From Bradyrhizobium ottawaense (lineage in GTDB: Bacteria > Pseudomonadota > Alphaproteobacteria > Rhizobiales > Xanthobacteraceae): a stretch of DNA of 64,000 bases. The position numbers were made by a program, and so were the translations under genes. Below are positions 41,917 to 51,195 of the stretch, in pieces. How positions within the stretch are numbered: position 1 is the first letter of the stretch; each line of letters opens with the position of its first letter. The stretch lies in NCBI RefSeq assembly GCF_002278135.3, contig NZ_CP029425.2, forward strand, positions 8,222,001-8,286,000, read 5' to 3'. The notes beneath the pieces were generated by a model that was given only the letters and a program-made list of their open reading frames with translations, searched no databases and was not told where the DNA came from.

Positions 41917-42894
41917 CTACGCCCCACCCGGCAGCGGCGCGCGCGCATCGACGAGGTTTCGTGCCCGCAGCTCCTGCCAAAAGGCCGCCGGCACCGCTGT
42001 CTCCGACATCGCGATGTTGTCGGAAACCTCCGCGGCGTTGCGCGCGCCCATCACGGCGACCGTGACGGCCGGATGCGCCATGCAGAACTGGAGCGAGGCG
42101 GCTTTCAGCTCGGTGCCATGCTTGCGGCAGAGCGCGTCGAGTTCGAGCGCCCGCGCAACCAGCGAAGCATCGGCGTCCTGATAGTTGAACTTCGCGCTGG
42201 TGTGCGGATTGGCGAGGATGCCGCTGTTGTAGATGCCGCCGAGCAGGATGCCGATGCCTTTCGCCGCGCAGCGCGGAAACAGCGCATCCAGCGCGCCCTG
42301 GTCGAGCAGCGTGTAGCGCCCGGCCAGCAGGAAGCAATCGACGGGCACGGCCTCGGCGAAACGGACCAGCATGCCTGACTGGTTCATGCCGGCGCCGATC
42401 GCCTTCACCGTGCCCTCGCTGCGCAGGCGCTGGAGTGCGCGGAAGGCCCCGGCGACGGCGTCGTCATAGTGATCATCAGGGTCGTGCACCAGCAGGACAT
42501 CGACGCGGTCGAGCCCGAGGCGCGCAAGACTCTCCTCCACCGAGCGCAGCACACCGTCATGGCTGAAATCGAACATCGGCCGCTCGCGCGGCGTGCCCTT
42601 ATAGTGTTCGTCCTCGGCGGCGCCGCCATCGGGCGCGCGCAGCAGGCGGCCGACCTTGGTCGAGATGGCGTAGGAGTCGCGCGGCTGTTGCCGCAGGAAG
42701 GCCCCCAATCGCCGCTCCGCGAGGCCAAAGCCGTAGAGCGGCGCCGTATCGAAGAAGCGCACCCCGAGCGACCAGGCGCGCGCGATCGTGGCTTCCGCAT
42801 CGGCATCGCTCACGGGGGTGAACAATCCCCCCAGCGGGGCGGAACCGAGACCGATTGAAGTGACGTCGAGCGAACCGAGCCGCGAACGTTTCAT
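41917..42894 (-). CDS. Aldo/keto reductase (aldose 1-dehydrogenase-like)
   Basis: 325 residues. Aldo/keto reductase tetrad is visible: Asp and Tyr in FFDTAPLYGFGLAERRLG, Lys in AISTKVGR and His in VLLVHDPDD. The arrangement resembles the L-fucose/D-threo-aldose 1-dehydrogenase group rather than general NADPH reductases. ATG at 42894 or 42900 (MGMKRSRLG) are both possible; AAGG lies upstream. It sits between the sugar-binding protein gene and the lactonase in the pentose operon. Confidence 0.88.
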   Translation of the reverse strand: MKRSRLGSLDVTSIGLGSAPLGGLFTPVSDADAEATIARAWSLGVRFFDTAPLYGFGLAERRLGAFLRQQPRDSYAISTKVGRLLRAPDGGAAEDEHYKGTPRERPMFDFSHDGVLRSVEESLARLGLDRVDVLLVHDPDDHYDDAVAGAFRALQRLRSEGTVKAIGAGMNQSGMLVRFAEAVPVDCFLLAGRYTLLDQGALDALFPRCAAKGIGILLGGIYNSGILANPHTSAKFNYQDADASLVARALELDALCRKHGTELKAASLQFCMAHPAVTVAVMGARNAAEVSDNIAMSETAVPAAFWQELRARNLVDARAPLPGGA

Positions 42895-42996
42895 TCCCAT
42901 TGCCTTGTCTTCATTCCAACAGTCCAGATCATCTCCCCCGCTTGCAAAAACCGCAAGCGGGGGAGGCACGCAGGAGCGCGGGGCTGGCGGACGCTC

Positions 42997-43929
42997 CTAC
43001 TTCAACATCTGCGCGACGTTGTCCTTGGTGACGAGATCGAGGCCGGTGTAGACGATCTCCGGCACCTTCTCGCCCTTCTTGATGGCGAGCAGCGTGTCCA
43101 TCGCCTTCTCGCCCATCTCGAACGGACGCTGGCCGACCAGCGCGTTGGCATAGCCGTCGCGCAGCAGCTCGAGCTGCATCTTCAGCGTATCGGCGACGAC
43201 GAGCGTGAACTTGCCGGAATCGATGTCCTTCTTGTTCCTGCTGGCGAAGGCCTTGAAGCCTTCGGGCGCGAACATCGGCCAGCCCCCGATGGGAACGATG
43301 GCGGCGAGATCAGGTGTCGCGGTGCGCATATCCGTCATCTGCTGGACCGCGAGTGCCGGATCGTCGTTGCAGAAGGTCGGGGAGCCCGCGACCTCCGTCC
43401 ATTTCGAGCCCTTCAGCGCCTCGCGCACGCCGTCGACGCGCTCGGCGAGGTTCTTGGCGCCGGGGCCGCCCGAGACCATGGCGTATTTGCCGCCGTCGGG
43501 GCGCATCTTCACCAGCTGCTTGCCGAGCGCGACGCCGAACTCCTTGTTGTTGGTGCCGATATAGGCGATACGCTTGGAGCCGGGCGCGTCGGCATCGAAG
43601 GTAATGACGGGGATGCCGGCCGCCGTCGCCGCCTCGATCGACTTGGTCATGGCCGCGACGTCGGCGACCGAGATGGCGAGGCCGTCGACCTTCTGGGTGA
43701 CGAAGTCCTGGATGATCTGGGCTTGCGTCGCCGGCTCATGCTCGACCGGCCCCTTGTAGATGCACTCGATATTGCCGAGCTCCTTGGCTCGCTTAAGGCA
43801 GCCGTCGCGCGCGAAGTCGAAGAACGGATTGTTCATCGCCTTGGGCACGATGACGAAGCGGTAGTTCGCGGCCAACGCCGGCGTTGCCATCATTGCGACG
43901 GCGATGCCGGCAAGAAGAAGTTTCCTCAT
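42997..43929 (-). CDS. Sugar ABC transporter substrate-binding protein
   Basis: 310 residues of the ribose/xylose-type periplasmic binding family. Signal peptide MRKLLLAGIAVAMMATPALA. YRFVIVPKAMNNPFFDFARDG opens lobe 1 and ITFDADAPGSKRIAYIGTNN forms the sugar cleft. ATG at 43929 has GGAGGAGACA directly before it. It supplies the permease and ATPase encoded just upstream in the operon. D-xylose or another pentose is likely given xylA and xylB. Confidence 0.93.
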   Translation of the reverse strand: MRKLLLAGIAVAMMATPALAANYRFVIVPKAMNNPFFDFARDGCLKRAKELGNIECIYKGPVEHEPATQAQIIQDFVTQKVDGLAISVADVAAMTKSIEAATAAGIPVITFDADAPGSKRIAYIGTNNKEFGVALGKQLVKMRPDGGKYAMVSGGPGAKNLAERVDGVREALKGSKWTEVAGSPTFCNDDPALAVQQMTDMRTATPDLAAIVPIGGWPMFAPEGFKAFASRNKKDIDSGKFTLVVADTLKMQLELLRDGYANALVGQRPFEMGEKAMDTLLAIKKGEKVPEIVYTGLDLVTKDNVAQMLK

Positions 43930-44023
43930 TGTCTCCTCCACCCTTGTTTGGTGCCTATCCTCTCGAAAGCGCCCGGGAAGCGGACAGGCAAAATTTTATT
44001 TGTCTTCCCGAAGCGACGTTACG

Positions 44024-45109
44024 TCAGCTCATCCGCGAGCGGATGCGGTCGACCAGCACGGCCAGGATGATGATCACGCCCACCAGCGTCTGCTGCCAGT
44101 AGGAGGAGACCTGCGCCAGCACGAGGCCATTGCGGATCACTTCCAGCAGCACGCAGCCGACGATGGCCCCGAGCGGACCGCCGATGCCGCCGGCGAGATT
44201 GGCGCCGCCGATCACAGCCGCCGCGATCACGTTGAGCTCGTAGGACGTCGCCATGTTGGCCGGCGCCGATCCGAGCCAGCCGGAGATGATGATGCCCTGC
44301 AGGCCGGCTGCGAGCGCGCAGATCACATAGACCTCTATCTTCACCCGCACGACCGGGATGCCGGTGAGTTCAGCCGCCCTCTCGTTGCCGCCGAGCGCGA
44401 AGACGTGGCGGCCGAACGCGCTGTGATGCAGCACCACGGCCATCGTCAATGCGAGGATCACGAGATAAATGAAAGGCACGGGCACGCCGAGCACATCGCC
44501 CGAGGTGAGCGCGTAGAAACGATCGGCGTCGGGCCCACCCGGAAAGCTGCCGCGGCCGTTGGAGACGACATAACCGAGCCCGCGCACGATCGAGAGCATG
44601 CCGAGCGTGGTCACGAAGGGCGACAGGCCGAGCACCGCGATGCAGAAGCCGTTGACCAGCCCGGCGATCAGCGCGACGCCGAGGCCGGCGAGGATCGAGA
44701 TCAGCAGGATCAGGCCGGGCACGTTGGCAATTACGGTCTTGCCGTCGGCCGCCATGTGCACGAACAAGGCGCCTGCTGGCGAGCCGGGCGCCGACAGTTC
44801 GGTCATTACCATCGAGGTGATCATGGCGGAGAAGCACATCATCGATCCCACCGACAGATCGATGCCGCCGGTGATGATGACGAAGGTGACGCCGAGCGTC
44901 GCGATGGCGATGAACGAGAAGTTCTTCGCCACGTTCTGCATGTTGCCTTCGGTGAAGAAATAGGGGCTGGCGAAATGCATGATCACCAGCAGCACCGCCA
45001 GCGCGAGCAGAACGTAACCAGTCTGCGAGGCGAAGATGCCGCGCTGCCACCATCTGATCTTGCCGACATTGGTGAAGCTGATCGGAGATTCCATGGGCAT
45101 GGCCATCAC
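44024..45109 (-). CDS. Sugar ABC transporter permease
   Basis: 361 residues with about ten membrane helices, of the RbsC/XylH type (single permease forming a homodimer). Hallmark segments are FVIITGGIDLSVGSMMCFSA and AAVIGGANLAGGIGGPLGA. It overlaps the ATPase stop by four bases, so translation is coupled. The binding protein gene follows 95 bases downstream, a usual gap that lets it be expressed more strongly. Confidence 0.94.
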   Translation of the reverse strand: MMAMPMESPISFTNVGKIRWWQRGIFASQTGYVLLALAVLLVIMHFASPYFFTEGNMQNVAKNFSFIAIATLGVTFVIITGGIDLSVGSMMCFSAMITSMVMTELSAPGSPAGALFVHMAADGKTVIANVPGLILLISILAGLGVALIAGLVNGFCIAVLGLSPFVTTLGMLSIVRGLGYVVSNGRGSFPGGPDADRFYALTSGDVLGVPVPFIYLVILALTMAVVLHHSAFGRHVFALGGNERAAELTGIPVVRVKIEVYVICALAAGLQGIIISGWLGSAPANMATSYELNVIAAAVIGGANLAGGIGGPLGAIVGCVLLEVIRNGLVLAQVSSYWQQTLVGVIIILAVLVDRIRSRMS

Positions 45110-45864
45110 GCCGCCTCCTTAGCGCCGGTGATGAGGGCGGTGACTTCCTCCGGTGAGGTCTGGTGGATCGGCTTATCGGCCCGCTTCTCGCCGCGACGCA
45201 TGACGATGACGCGGTCGCACACCGCGAACACATCCGGCATGCGGTGCGAGATCAGCATCACCGCGACACCCTGCTCCTTCAGCCGGTGGATCAGGCCGAG
45301 CACCTGCTCGACCTGGCGCACCGAGATCGCGGCGGTCGGCTCGTCCATCATCACCAGCCGGGCATTGGAGAGCCGCGTCCGCGCGATCGCGACCGCCTGG
45401 CGCTGGCCGCCCGACATCTGCTTGACGAGATCGTCGGGGCGCGTCTCCGAGCGCAGCTCGCCGAAAAGCTCCAGCGCGCGCGCTGCCATCGCCTTGTGGT
45501 CGAGCAATGCGATGGGCCCGAACCTGCGCTTCAGCTCGCGGCCGAGGAACACGTTGGCCGCCGCCGTGAGATTGTCCGACAGCGCGAGGTCCTGGTAGAC
45601 GACCTCGATGCCGACGGCGCGGGCATCGACCGGCCGGCTGAAATGGACCGCATTGCCGGCAAAGCGGATCTCGCCATGGCTGGGGCGGAAATTGCCGGCG
45701 ATGATCTTGACCAGGGTCGACTTGCCCGCGCCGTTGTCGCCCATCAGCCCGACCACCTCGCCCGGCATGACCTGCATGTCGACGCCGTGCAGCGCGCGGA
45801 TCGCGCCGAACTCCTTGCCGATGCCGGTCAGCTCGAGGACCGGTGTCGCGTCAGCCTTTGCCAT
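45106..45864 (-). CDS. Sugar ABC transporter ATP-binding protein
   Basis: 252 residues with one nucleotide-binding domain. Walker A GDNGAGKSTLVK near residue 41, signature MSGGQRQAVAIAR near 148, Walker B LVMMDEPTAAIS. Ribose-type ATPases usually have two fused domains (about 500 residues), so this is the short single-domain form seen in FrcA-like systems of rhizobia. It lies between xylA and the permease. Confidence 0.94.
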   Translation of the reverse strand: MAKADATPVLELTGIGKEFGAIRALHGVDMQVMPGEVVGLMGDNGAGKSTLVKIIAGNFRPSHGEIRFAGNAVHFSRPVDARAVGIEVVYQDLALSDNLTAAANVFLGRELKRRFGPIALLDHKAMAARALELFGELRSETRPDDLVKQMSGGQRQAVAIARTRLSNARLVMMDEPTAAISVRQVEQVLGLIHRLKEQGVAVMLISHRMPDVFAVCDRVIVMRRGEKRADKPIHQTSPEEVTALITGAKEAA

Positions 45865-45876
45865 CAGCAGCCTCGC

Positions 45877-47199
45877 TCAGACATAGCGGTTGACCAGGGA
45901 TTCCAGATATTCTTGCCGGCCCGAGCGCGGCTGCGGGTCGAAACCGGGACGAAGCGCGCGGTCGGCGAGATCGGCGAGCGAACGCTGGCCGCCGAGAATG
46001 GCGCGACCCTCGGGGCCGGACCATCCCTGGTAACGCTCGGTGAGCGGCGCCGTGAGGGCGCCGGCGTCCAGCATGTCGGCGGCGGCGAGGAATGCGCGCG
46101 CGCAGGCATCCATCGAGCCGACATGGGCGTGGATCAGATCATCAGGGTCGATCGACTGCCGCCGGATCTTGGCGTCGAAATTGAGCCCGCCGGTGGTGAA
46201 GCCGCCACGGTTCAGGATCTCGTGAAACACCAGCGCCAGCTCCGGGACGTTCATCGCGAACTGGTCGGTATCCCAGCCGAGCAGATCGTCGCCGCGGTTG
46301 ACGTCGAGCGAGCCGAACACGCCGAGCGCCTCGGCCAGCGCCACCTCATGGTGGAAGGAGTGACCGGCGAGGATGGCGTGGTTCTGCTCGATGTTGAGCT
46401 TGACGTCCTTCAGGAGGTCATAGCGCGCAAGGAAGCCGTAGCAGGTGGCGACATCGAAATCATATTGATGCTTGGTCGGCTCCTTGGGCTTCGGCTCGAT
46501 CAGGATCGGCCCCTTGAAGCCTATTCTGTGCTTGTGCTCGACGACCAGCGAGATGAAGCGGCCGAGCTGGTCGAGCTCGCGCTTGAGATCGGTGTTGAGC
46601 AGCGTCTCGTAGCCCTCGCGCCCGCCCCACAGCACATAGTTCTGGCCGCCGAGCCGGTGCGTCACCTCCAGCGCGGCGCGGACCTGGCCTGCCGCGTAGG
46701 TGAAGATCTCCGGATCCGGATTGGTCGCCGCGCCCGCCATGTAGCGACGATGAGTGAACAGGTTGGCGGTGCCCCAGAGCAGGCGGACCTTGCTCGCGGC
46801 CATCTTTGCCTCGAACAGATCGGCAATCGCATTGAGATTGGCGACGGATTCCGCGAGCGAGCTACCTTCCGGCGCGGCATCGACGTCGTGGAAGGTGAAG
46901 TAGGGCACGTCCAGCAGGCGGAACAGCTCGAAGGCGACGTCGGCCTTGGCGCGCGCCTGCGCCATCGCGTCACCGCCCCCGTGCCACGGCCTCAGGAACG
47001 TCTCGCCGCCGAAGGGATCGCCACCCGGCCAGCAGAACGAATGCCAATAGCAGACTGCAAAGCGCAGATGATCCTCCAGCCTGCGGCCATGCACGAGGCG
47101 ATCCTTGTCGTACCAGCGGAACGCGGGCGCCTGTCCCGCATCCTTGCCGGCGAAGGCGACAGGTGCAGTTGCATCGAAGAATTTGGCTGACGCGTTCAC
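45877..47199 (-). CDS. xylA: Xylose isomerase
   Basis: Converts D-xylose to D-xylulose in the cytoplasm. 440 residues, the usual class II length. Catalytic His in [12 protein letters not shown] (residues 102-113). Metal ligands occur in [15 protein letters not shown] and the later HDLDVN-type region ([10 protein letters not shown]). [16 protein letters not shown] is a family hallmark. It follows xylB with no gap: the xylB stop and xylA start abut at 47199/47200. Confidence 0.96.
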   Translation of the reverse strand: MNASAKFFDATAPVAFAGKDAGQAPAFRWYDKDRLVHGRRLEDHLRFAVCYWHSFCWPGGDPFGGETFLRPWHGGGDAMAQARAKADVAFELFRLLDVPYFTFHDVDAAPEGSSLAESVANLNAIADLFEAKMAASKVRLLWGTANLFTHRRYMAGAATNPDPEIFTYAAGQVRAALEVTHRLGGQNYVLWGGREGYETLLNTDLKRELDQLGRFISLVVEHKHRIGFKGPILIEPKPKEPTKHQYDFDVATCYGFLARYDLLKDVKLNIEQNHAILAGHSFHHEVALAEALGVFGSLDVNRGDDLLGWDTDQFAMNVPELALVFHEILNRGGFTTGGLNFDAKIRRQSIDPDDLIHAHVGSMDACARAFLAAADMLDAGALTAPLTERYQGWSGPEGRAILGGQRSLADLADRALRPGFDPQPRSGRQEYLESLVNRYV

Positions 47200-48675
47200 T
47201 TAAGAGCACTCCTTCAATGCGGGATAAAGCGCGCGCCATCGCCGATAGGCCTCGTCATAGGCCTCAGTGACGGATGCGCGGGGCGTGAAGCTCGCGAGCC
47301 GCCGCGGGCGGGTGCAGACCGCTGCCGGTGTCTCGCCGGTCACAGCGAGCCGGCCGAGCCGCGCGGCGCCGAGGGCCGCCCCCACCTCGCCCTCCTCGAC
47401 GCGGTGAACGGGAATGCCGAGCACATCGGCGCAGATCTGCGCCCATAGCGGCGAGCGCGAGCCGCCGCCGACGAGATCGAGCTCGGCAACAGGCCCGCTC
47501 GCCGCGCTCAGCGCCGCCAGATTGTCGCGCGCGGCGAATGCCACGCCTTCGAGCACGGCCTGCACGATCTGCGTCCGCCCGGTCGCACCGCGCAGGCCGA
47601 CGAAGGCGCCGCTCGCCGCGGCATCGTTGTGCGGCGTGCGCTCGCCGTCGAGATAGGGCAGGAATCTGATCGGGCTCGGCCCGTCGACGCGCTCGCCGAG
47701 CGGCGCCAGCAGCGCTGCGGCCGGCGTCTCCATCACGCCGGCGAGCCAGGCCAGCGAGGCCGCTGCCGAGAGCATCACGCCCATCTGGTGCCAGAGGCCG
47801 GGCAGCGCGTGGCAGAACGCATGCACCGCCGTTTCAGGCGCCGGCGCGAACCGGTCGGTGACGCGGAACACCACGCCTGACGTGCCGAGCGACAGGAACG
47901 CATCGCCCGGCGCGATCGCGCCGAGCCCGATCGCGCTCGCGGCGTTGTCGCCGGCGCCCCCGGCGACAACGACATCTTTCGCCATGCCCCAGCGCTGGGT
48001 GAATTCCGGCGCGAGCATCGCGCTCACCTCGCTGCCCTCGACGAGGCGCGGCATGTGGTGGAGATCGAGCCCGGTGGCATGCAGCAACAGGGGCGACCAG
48101 CGGCGCAGACCGACATCGAGCCACAGCGTGCCGGCCGCATCGGACATGTCCTCGATCAACTCGCCGGTCAGGCGATAGCGCACATAGGCCTTCGGCAGCA
48201 GCACCTTTGCGACGCGCGCGAAGATTTTTGGCTCATGCCGCGCGACCCACAACAGCTTCGGGGCGGTGAAACCCGGCATCGCCAGATTGCCTGCCATCGC
48301 GTGCAGCGAGGGGCAACGCTGCTCCAGCACGGCGCATTCGGCCTGCGAGCGGCCGTCGTTCCAGAGGATCGCCGGACGCAGCGGCCGTCCGTTCTCGTCG
48401 AGCAGCGTCGCGCCATGCATCTGGCCCGACAGGCCGATGCCGCGGACCCGCGCCACCTCGCGCGGATGGCGGGCGGCGAGATCGTCGACCGCACCGATGG
48501 CTGCATCGACCCAGGAATCGGGGTCCTGCTCGGACCACAGCGGCGCCGGGTGCGACAGCGCAAGCTCGCGCGCCGCCGTCGCGAGGATCGCGCCGGCTTC
48601 GCTCACGAGCACCGCTTTCACGCCGGAGGTGCCGATGTCCAGTCCGAGATACAAATCGTCCTCCCATTTACCCAT
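47200..48675 (-). CDS. xylB: Xylulokinase
   Basis: Phosphorylates D-xylulose to the 5-phosphate for the pentose phosphate pathway. 491 residues of the FGGY family. N-terminal LGLDIGTSGVKAVLV, substrate segment LSGQMHGATLL, and the C-terminal LVGGGSRSPLWAQI ATP site. ATG at 48675 gives MGKWEDDLYLG. The regulator gene lies 56 bases upstream on the same strand. Confidence 0.95.
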   Translation of the reverse strand: MGKWEDDLYLGLDIGTSGVKAVLVSEAGAILATAARELALSHPAPLWSEQDPDSWVDAAIGAVDDLAARHPREVARVRGIGLSGQMHGATLLDENGRPLRPAILWNDGRSQAECAVLEQRCPSLHAMAGNLAMPGFTAPKLLWVARHEPKIFARVAKVLLPKAYVRYRLTGELIEDMSDAAGTLWLDVGLRRWSPLLLHATGLDLHHMPRLVEGSEVSAMLAPEFTQRWGMAKDVVVAGGAGDNAASAIGLGAIAPGDAFLSLGTSGVVFRVTDRFAPAPETAVHAFCHALPGLWHQMGVMLSAAASLAWLAGVMETPAAALLAPLGERVDGPSPIRFLPYLDGERTPHNDAAASGAFVGLRGATGRTQIVQAVLEGVAFAARDNLAALSAASGPVAELDLVGGGSRSPLWAQICADVLGIPVHRVEEGEVGAALGAARLGRLAVTGETPAAVCTRPRRLASFTPRASVTEAYDEAYRRWRALYPALKECS

Positions 48676-48731
48676 TGCGGTGCGCGAGCTTGCGTCGCCT
48701 TCCCGCCAGGCCGTTCCATATTCATCTGCCG

Positions 48732-49790
48732 CTAAGGCAGATTGTCCCGCATCACGATGTCGATCCTGATCTTCTCCTGTTCGCGCAGGATCGGCTCGCC
48801 GCGGGCGAGCGCGAGCAGCACGCGCACGGCCGCACGCGCCTCGTGCCCGGGGTTCTGCGAGATCGCGGCATCCATCACGCCCTGCAGCAGCAGCCGGCGC
48901 GTCAGCACGGTGACGTCATGACCGACGAACACGACCTGCTTGTCGCGGCCGGCATCGCTCAACGCCTTGTCATTCAAGGCCTTGGCGACGCCCTGGGTGC
49001 CGGCGCCGACGTTATAAAGGCCGACGATGTCGGCATGCCTGCCGAGCAGCCGCGCCAGCACCTGTTCCGAACGATCGTCCTCGTCGCGCCCTTCCAGCAC
49101 CGGCAGCACGCTGAGCCCGGGGAATTCCGACGCCATCACCTGGTTGAAGCCGAAGATGCGCTCGGCATGGTCGCGCAGGCCCTGCGAGCCCGCGACGATC
49201 GCGACCTTGCCGGACTTTTGGCCGGCCAGTCGCCCGACCAGCGCGCCGGCGGTGCGCCCCGCGGCAATGTTGTCGATGCCGACATAATGGTGGCGCCGCG
49301 AGGACGGCACGTCCGAAACCAGCGTCACCACCTTGGTGCCGGCATCGACGAGATCGTTGATCGCGGCGCGGACGCCCGGATGATCCAGCGCCACCACGGC
49401 GACGCCGTCGTAATCGCCCGACAGCGCCTCCAGTGAGGCCGCAAGCACGGAGGGATCAAACACGTCGGTCGGAACCATCTCGACATTGAGGCGGCGAACC
49501 GAGAGCCAGGCCGACATCTCGCCGAGATAGGCCTCGATCTGCTGCATGAAGGGGTTCGGCCCCGACGGCATCACGAAGGCGAAGCGGCGGGCGCGGCCGC
49601 GGGCGAGCTCGGCGGCGGCAACATGCGGCTGGAACGCGTTGCGCTCGATCGCCGCCTTGACGCGCCGCACCGTGTCCGGCCGCACCCCCGGGCGGTTGTG
49701 CAGCACGCGATCGACCGTCGCCAGGCTGACGCCCGCCTCGCGGGCGATGTCCTTCAGCGTCAGCGCGGTCGCGGCGAGGGTGTCAGCCAT
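48732..49790 (-). CDS. LacI family transcriptional regulator of the pentose operon
   Basis: 352 residues. The LacI helix-turn-helix reads TLKDIAREAGVSLATVDRVL (about residues 11-30), with the hinge helix following. The rest is a sugar-binding domain of the ribose-binding-protein fold. It is the first gene of the run that contains xylB, xylA, the transporter and the two oxidation-type enzymes, so xylose or a derivative is the probable inducer. Likely a XylR-type repressor; effector unproven. Confidence 0.92.
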   Translation of the reverse strand: MADTLAATALTLKDIAREAGVSLATVDRVLHNRPGVRPDTVRRVKAAIERNAFQPHVAAAELARGRARRFAFVMPSGPNPFMQQIEAYLGEMSAWLSVRRLNVEMVPTDVFDPSVLAASLEALSGDYDGVAVVALDHPGVRAAINDLVDAGTKVVTLVSDVPSSRRHHYVGIDNIAAGRTAGALVGRLAGQKSGKVAIVAGSQGLRDHAERIFGFNQVMASEFPGLSVLPVLEGRDEDDRSEQVLARLLGRHADIVGLYNVGAGTQGVAKALNDKALSDAGRDKQVVFVGHDVTVLTRRLLLQGVMDAAISQNPGHEARAAVRVLLALARGEPILREQEKIRIDIVMRDNLP

Positions 49791-50187
49791 CGCTGAAGGT
49801 TAGCAGAGGTGTTTTGAGGTACGCAACTCATTTTGAGGACCGTCATCGCCGAGCCTCAAATTACGGTTGTAGCCACAGCCGTAGACACGCCCCTGCCCGA
49901 CCCGCGTCTCGCTCGAACGCTGGACGCGCGGCCCCGCCGCCTTGCCTATGGTTGCCGCTCACCGACGGCGCCACAACGAGCGTTCGCGGCAAGATCATGA
50001 GAGCGCGCGGCGATATCGCCAGGGATTCGGACAAAGGCAGGCTCTATCAACGCGTCCTGTGGCAGTCCGCGACGCTCTATCATCAAAATGCTCAGCTCCT
50101 GGGCCGGCGAGCGGGTCCAGCCGCTGCCGCAATTGGCCTGAGCATTGACCGGACTTGTCGACAGGCCATGACAGGCTTGCCCTGATC
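49791..50187. other. 397-base region without a convincing gene
   Basis: Between the LacI gene and the cupin regulator. Apart from the TTTTGAGG motifs near the left end I see nothing definite. The open frames on both strands are short or run on from neighbouring genes and lack recognisable domains. A degraded gene cannot be excluded. Confidence 0.5.
49812..49860. promoter_or_regulatory. Repeated TTTTGAGG motif upstream of the LacI gene
   Basis: TTTTGAGG occurs at 49812-49819 and 49831-49838 (19 bases apart), and an inverted TTTGAGGC at 49853-49860. They lie 20-70 bases upstream of the lacI start. Spacing of about two helical turns suits a regulator site. This may be the operon's operator. Confidence 0.35.
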
Positions 50188-50778
50188 TCACATCTTCCCG
50201 TAGGAGGCGCCGCGCCGCGTGATGATGACGTAGCGCGCGTCCTGCTTGGTTTCGTTCTCGAAGATCACCGCGCGCATCACGTCGAAATCCAGGCAGTCGC
50301 CTTCGCGCAGGCGCACCGCCTTGGCGTCGATGTGCACGGCGATGGCTCCCTCCAGCATCAGCAGTTGCTGGGTGAAGGCGTTGCGGCCCCAGGGGCTGTA
50401 CGGCACCCGCGCGCCGGCCGGCAAATCGATGACGATGATCTCGATGCCGCTCGCCGCATCCGTCGGCGAGGCGTGCCGGCGGCGATAGCCGCTGTCGGGA
50501 TCGCGCCAATGCGGCTGGTCGGCAAGCCGCACCAAGCGCTCCGGCGGCTTCTCGGCGAGCGCGACGACATCGCTGAGCGACACGTCGAGCGCCGCGCAGA
50601 GTCGTCCCAGCAGCGCAGCCGTCGCGCTGCTCTGCGCCCGCTCCACCCGCCCGATCATGGCACGGCTGACGCCGGAGCGTGCGGCGAGCTCGTTCAACGT
50701 CATGCCGGCCTGCGTCCGCAGCGTCTTCAGGCGGCGCCCGATCGCGCGATCGAGTTTTTGCTGGTCCATGGTATTCAT
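50188..50778 (-). CDS. XRE-family regulator with C-terminal cupin domain
   Basis: 196 residues. N-terminal HTH (MTLNELAARSGVSRAMIGRV, about 26-45) and a C-terminal cupin barrel (LPAGARVPYSPWGRNAFTQQ onward). This PuuR-like architecture usually controls genes for small-molecule uptake or breakdown, with the cupin as sensor. Start ATG 50778 or 50769. No clear target is adjacent. Confidence 0.9.
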   Translation of the reverse strand: MNTMDQQKLDRAIGRRLKTLRTQAGMTLNELAARSGVSRAMIGRVERAQSSATAALLGRLCAALDVSLSDVVALAEKPPERLVRLADQPHWRDPDSGYRRRHASPTDAASGIEIIVIDLPAGARVPYSPWGRNAFTQQLLMLEGAIAVHIDAKAVRLREGDCLDFDVMRAVIFENETKQDARYVIITRRGASYGKM

Positions 50779-50946
50779 CCGAACGTTGCCCGGCCAGAGA
50801 CCGCACCCGCCAAAGCGTGAGGAGCTTAGGCCAAGGGACCAGCAAGCGCCGGAGACAGCGGCTAATATATTGGAATTTTACGCACCGCGCGAATACGCGG
50901 TCGCGCCTGCCAGATCGATCGGAATGGAAAACTTCAATCGGAAGCT

Positions 50947-51020
50947 TGGAGCGGGCGAAGGGAATCGAACCCTCGTATGCAGCTTGGGAAGCTGCCGTTC
51001 TACCATTGAACTACGCCCGC
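50947..51020 (-). tRNA. tRNA-Gly(CCC)
   Basis: Read on the minus strand, a full cloverleaf of 74 bases. Acceptor arms GCGGGCG/CGCCCGC, D loop TTCAATGGTAGAA, anticodon stem GCAGC/GCTGC around loop TTCCCAA (anticodon CCC), T arm AGGGTTCGATTCCCT. U is the discriminator and CCA is encoded. It decodes GGG. Confidence 0.95.
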
Positions 51021-51195
51021 TTATGCGCGGCTTGCGCGCCCGTCCTGATTAGCCGAGACGGCGCCTCCCGCCAAGCAGTTTGGCGCAGCCAGCCGGCCGG
51101 TTATTAACGTCTTGGCAAGATTTTGGGTGCGCCGGATTGTGGCGGTGTTATGATCTCGTGTCTGGGGAGAGACGTGCACTGAGTGGGGCGTGTGC

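Noticed and set aside
43904..47190. Long plus-strand frames over the pentose operon
   Set aside because: Antisense to permease, ATPase and xylA; Asp/His/Arg-rich shadows.
48724..48742. Hairpin ATCTGCC/GGCAGAT at the end of the LacI gene as a terminator
   Set aside because: It overlaps the stop codon and no T-run follows; an attenuator is possible but not supported enough to list.
49814..50185. Plus-strand 123-residue frame in the gap before the cupin regulator
   Set aside because: No domain, no ribosome site, and composition like non-coding frames in this genome.
49946..50845. Minus-strand 299-residue frame running through the cupin regulator
   Set aside because: Out-of-frame reading of the regulator gene; its tail beyond 50188 shows no family I know.
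50947..51020. tRNA as an attachment site for an integrated element
   Set aside because: No repeat of the tRNA 3' end and no integrase nearby.
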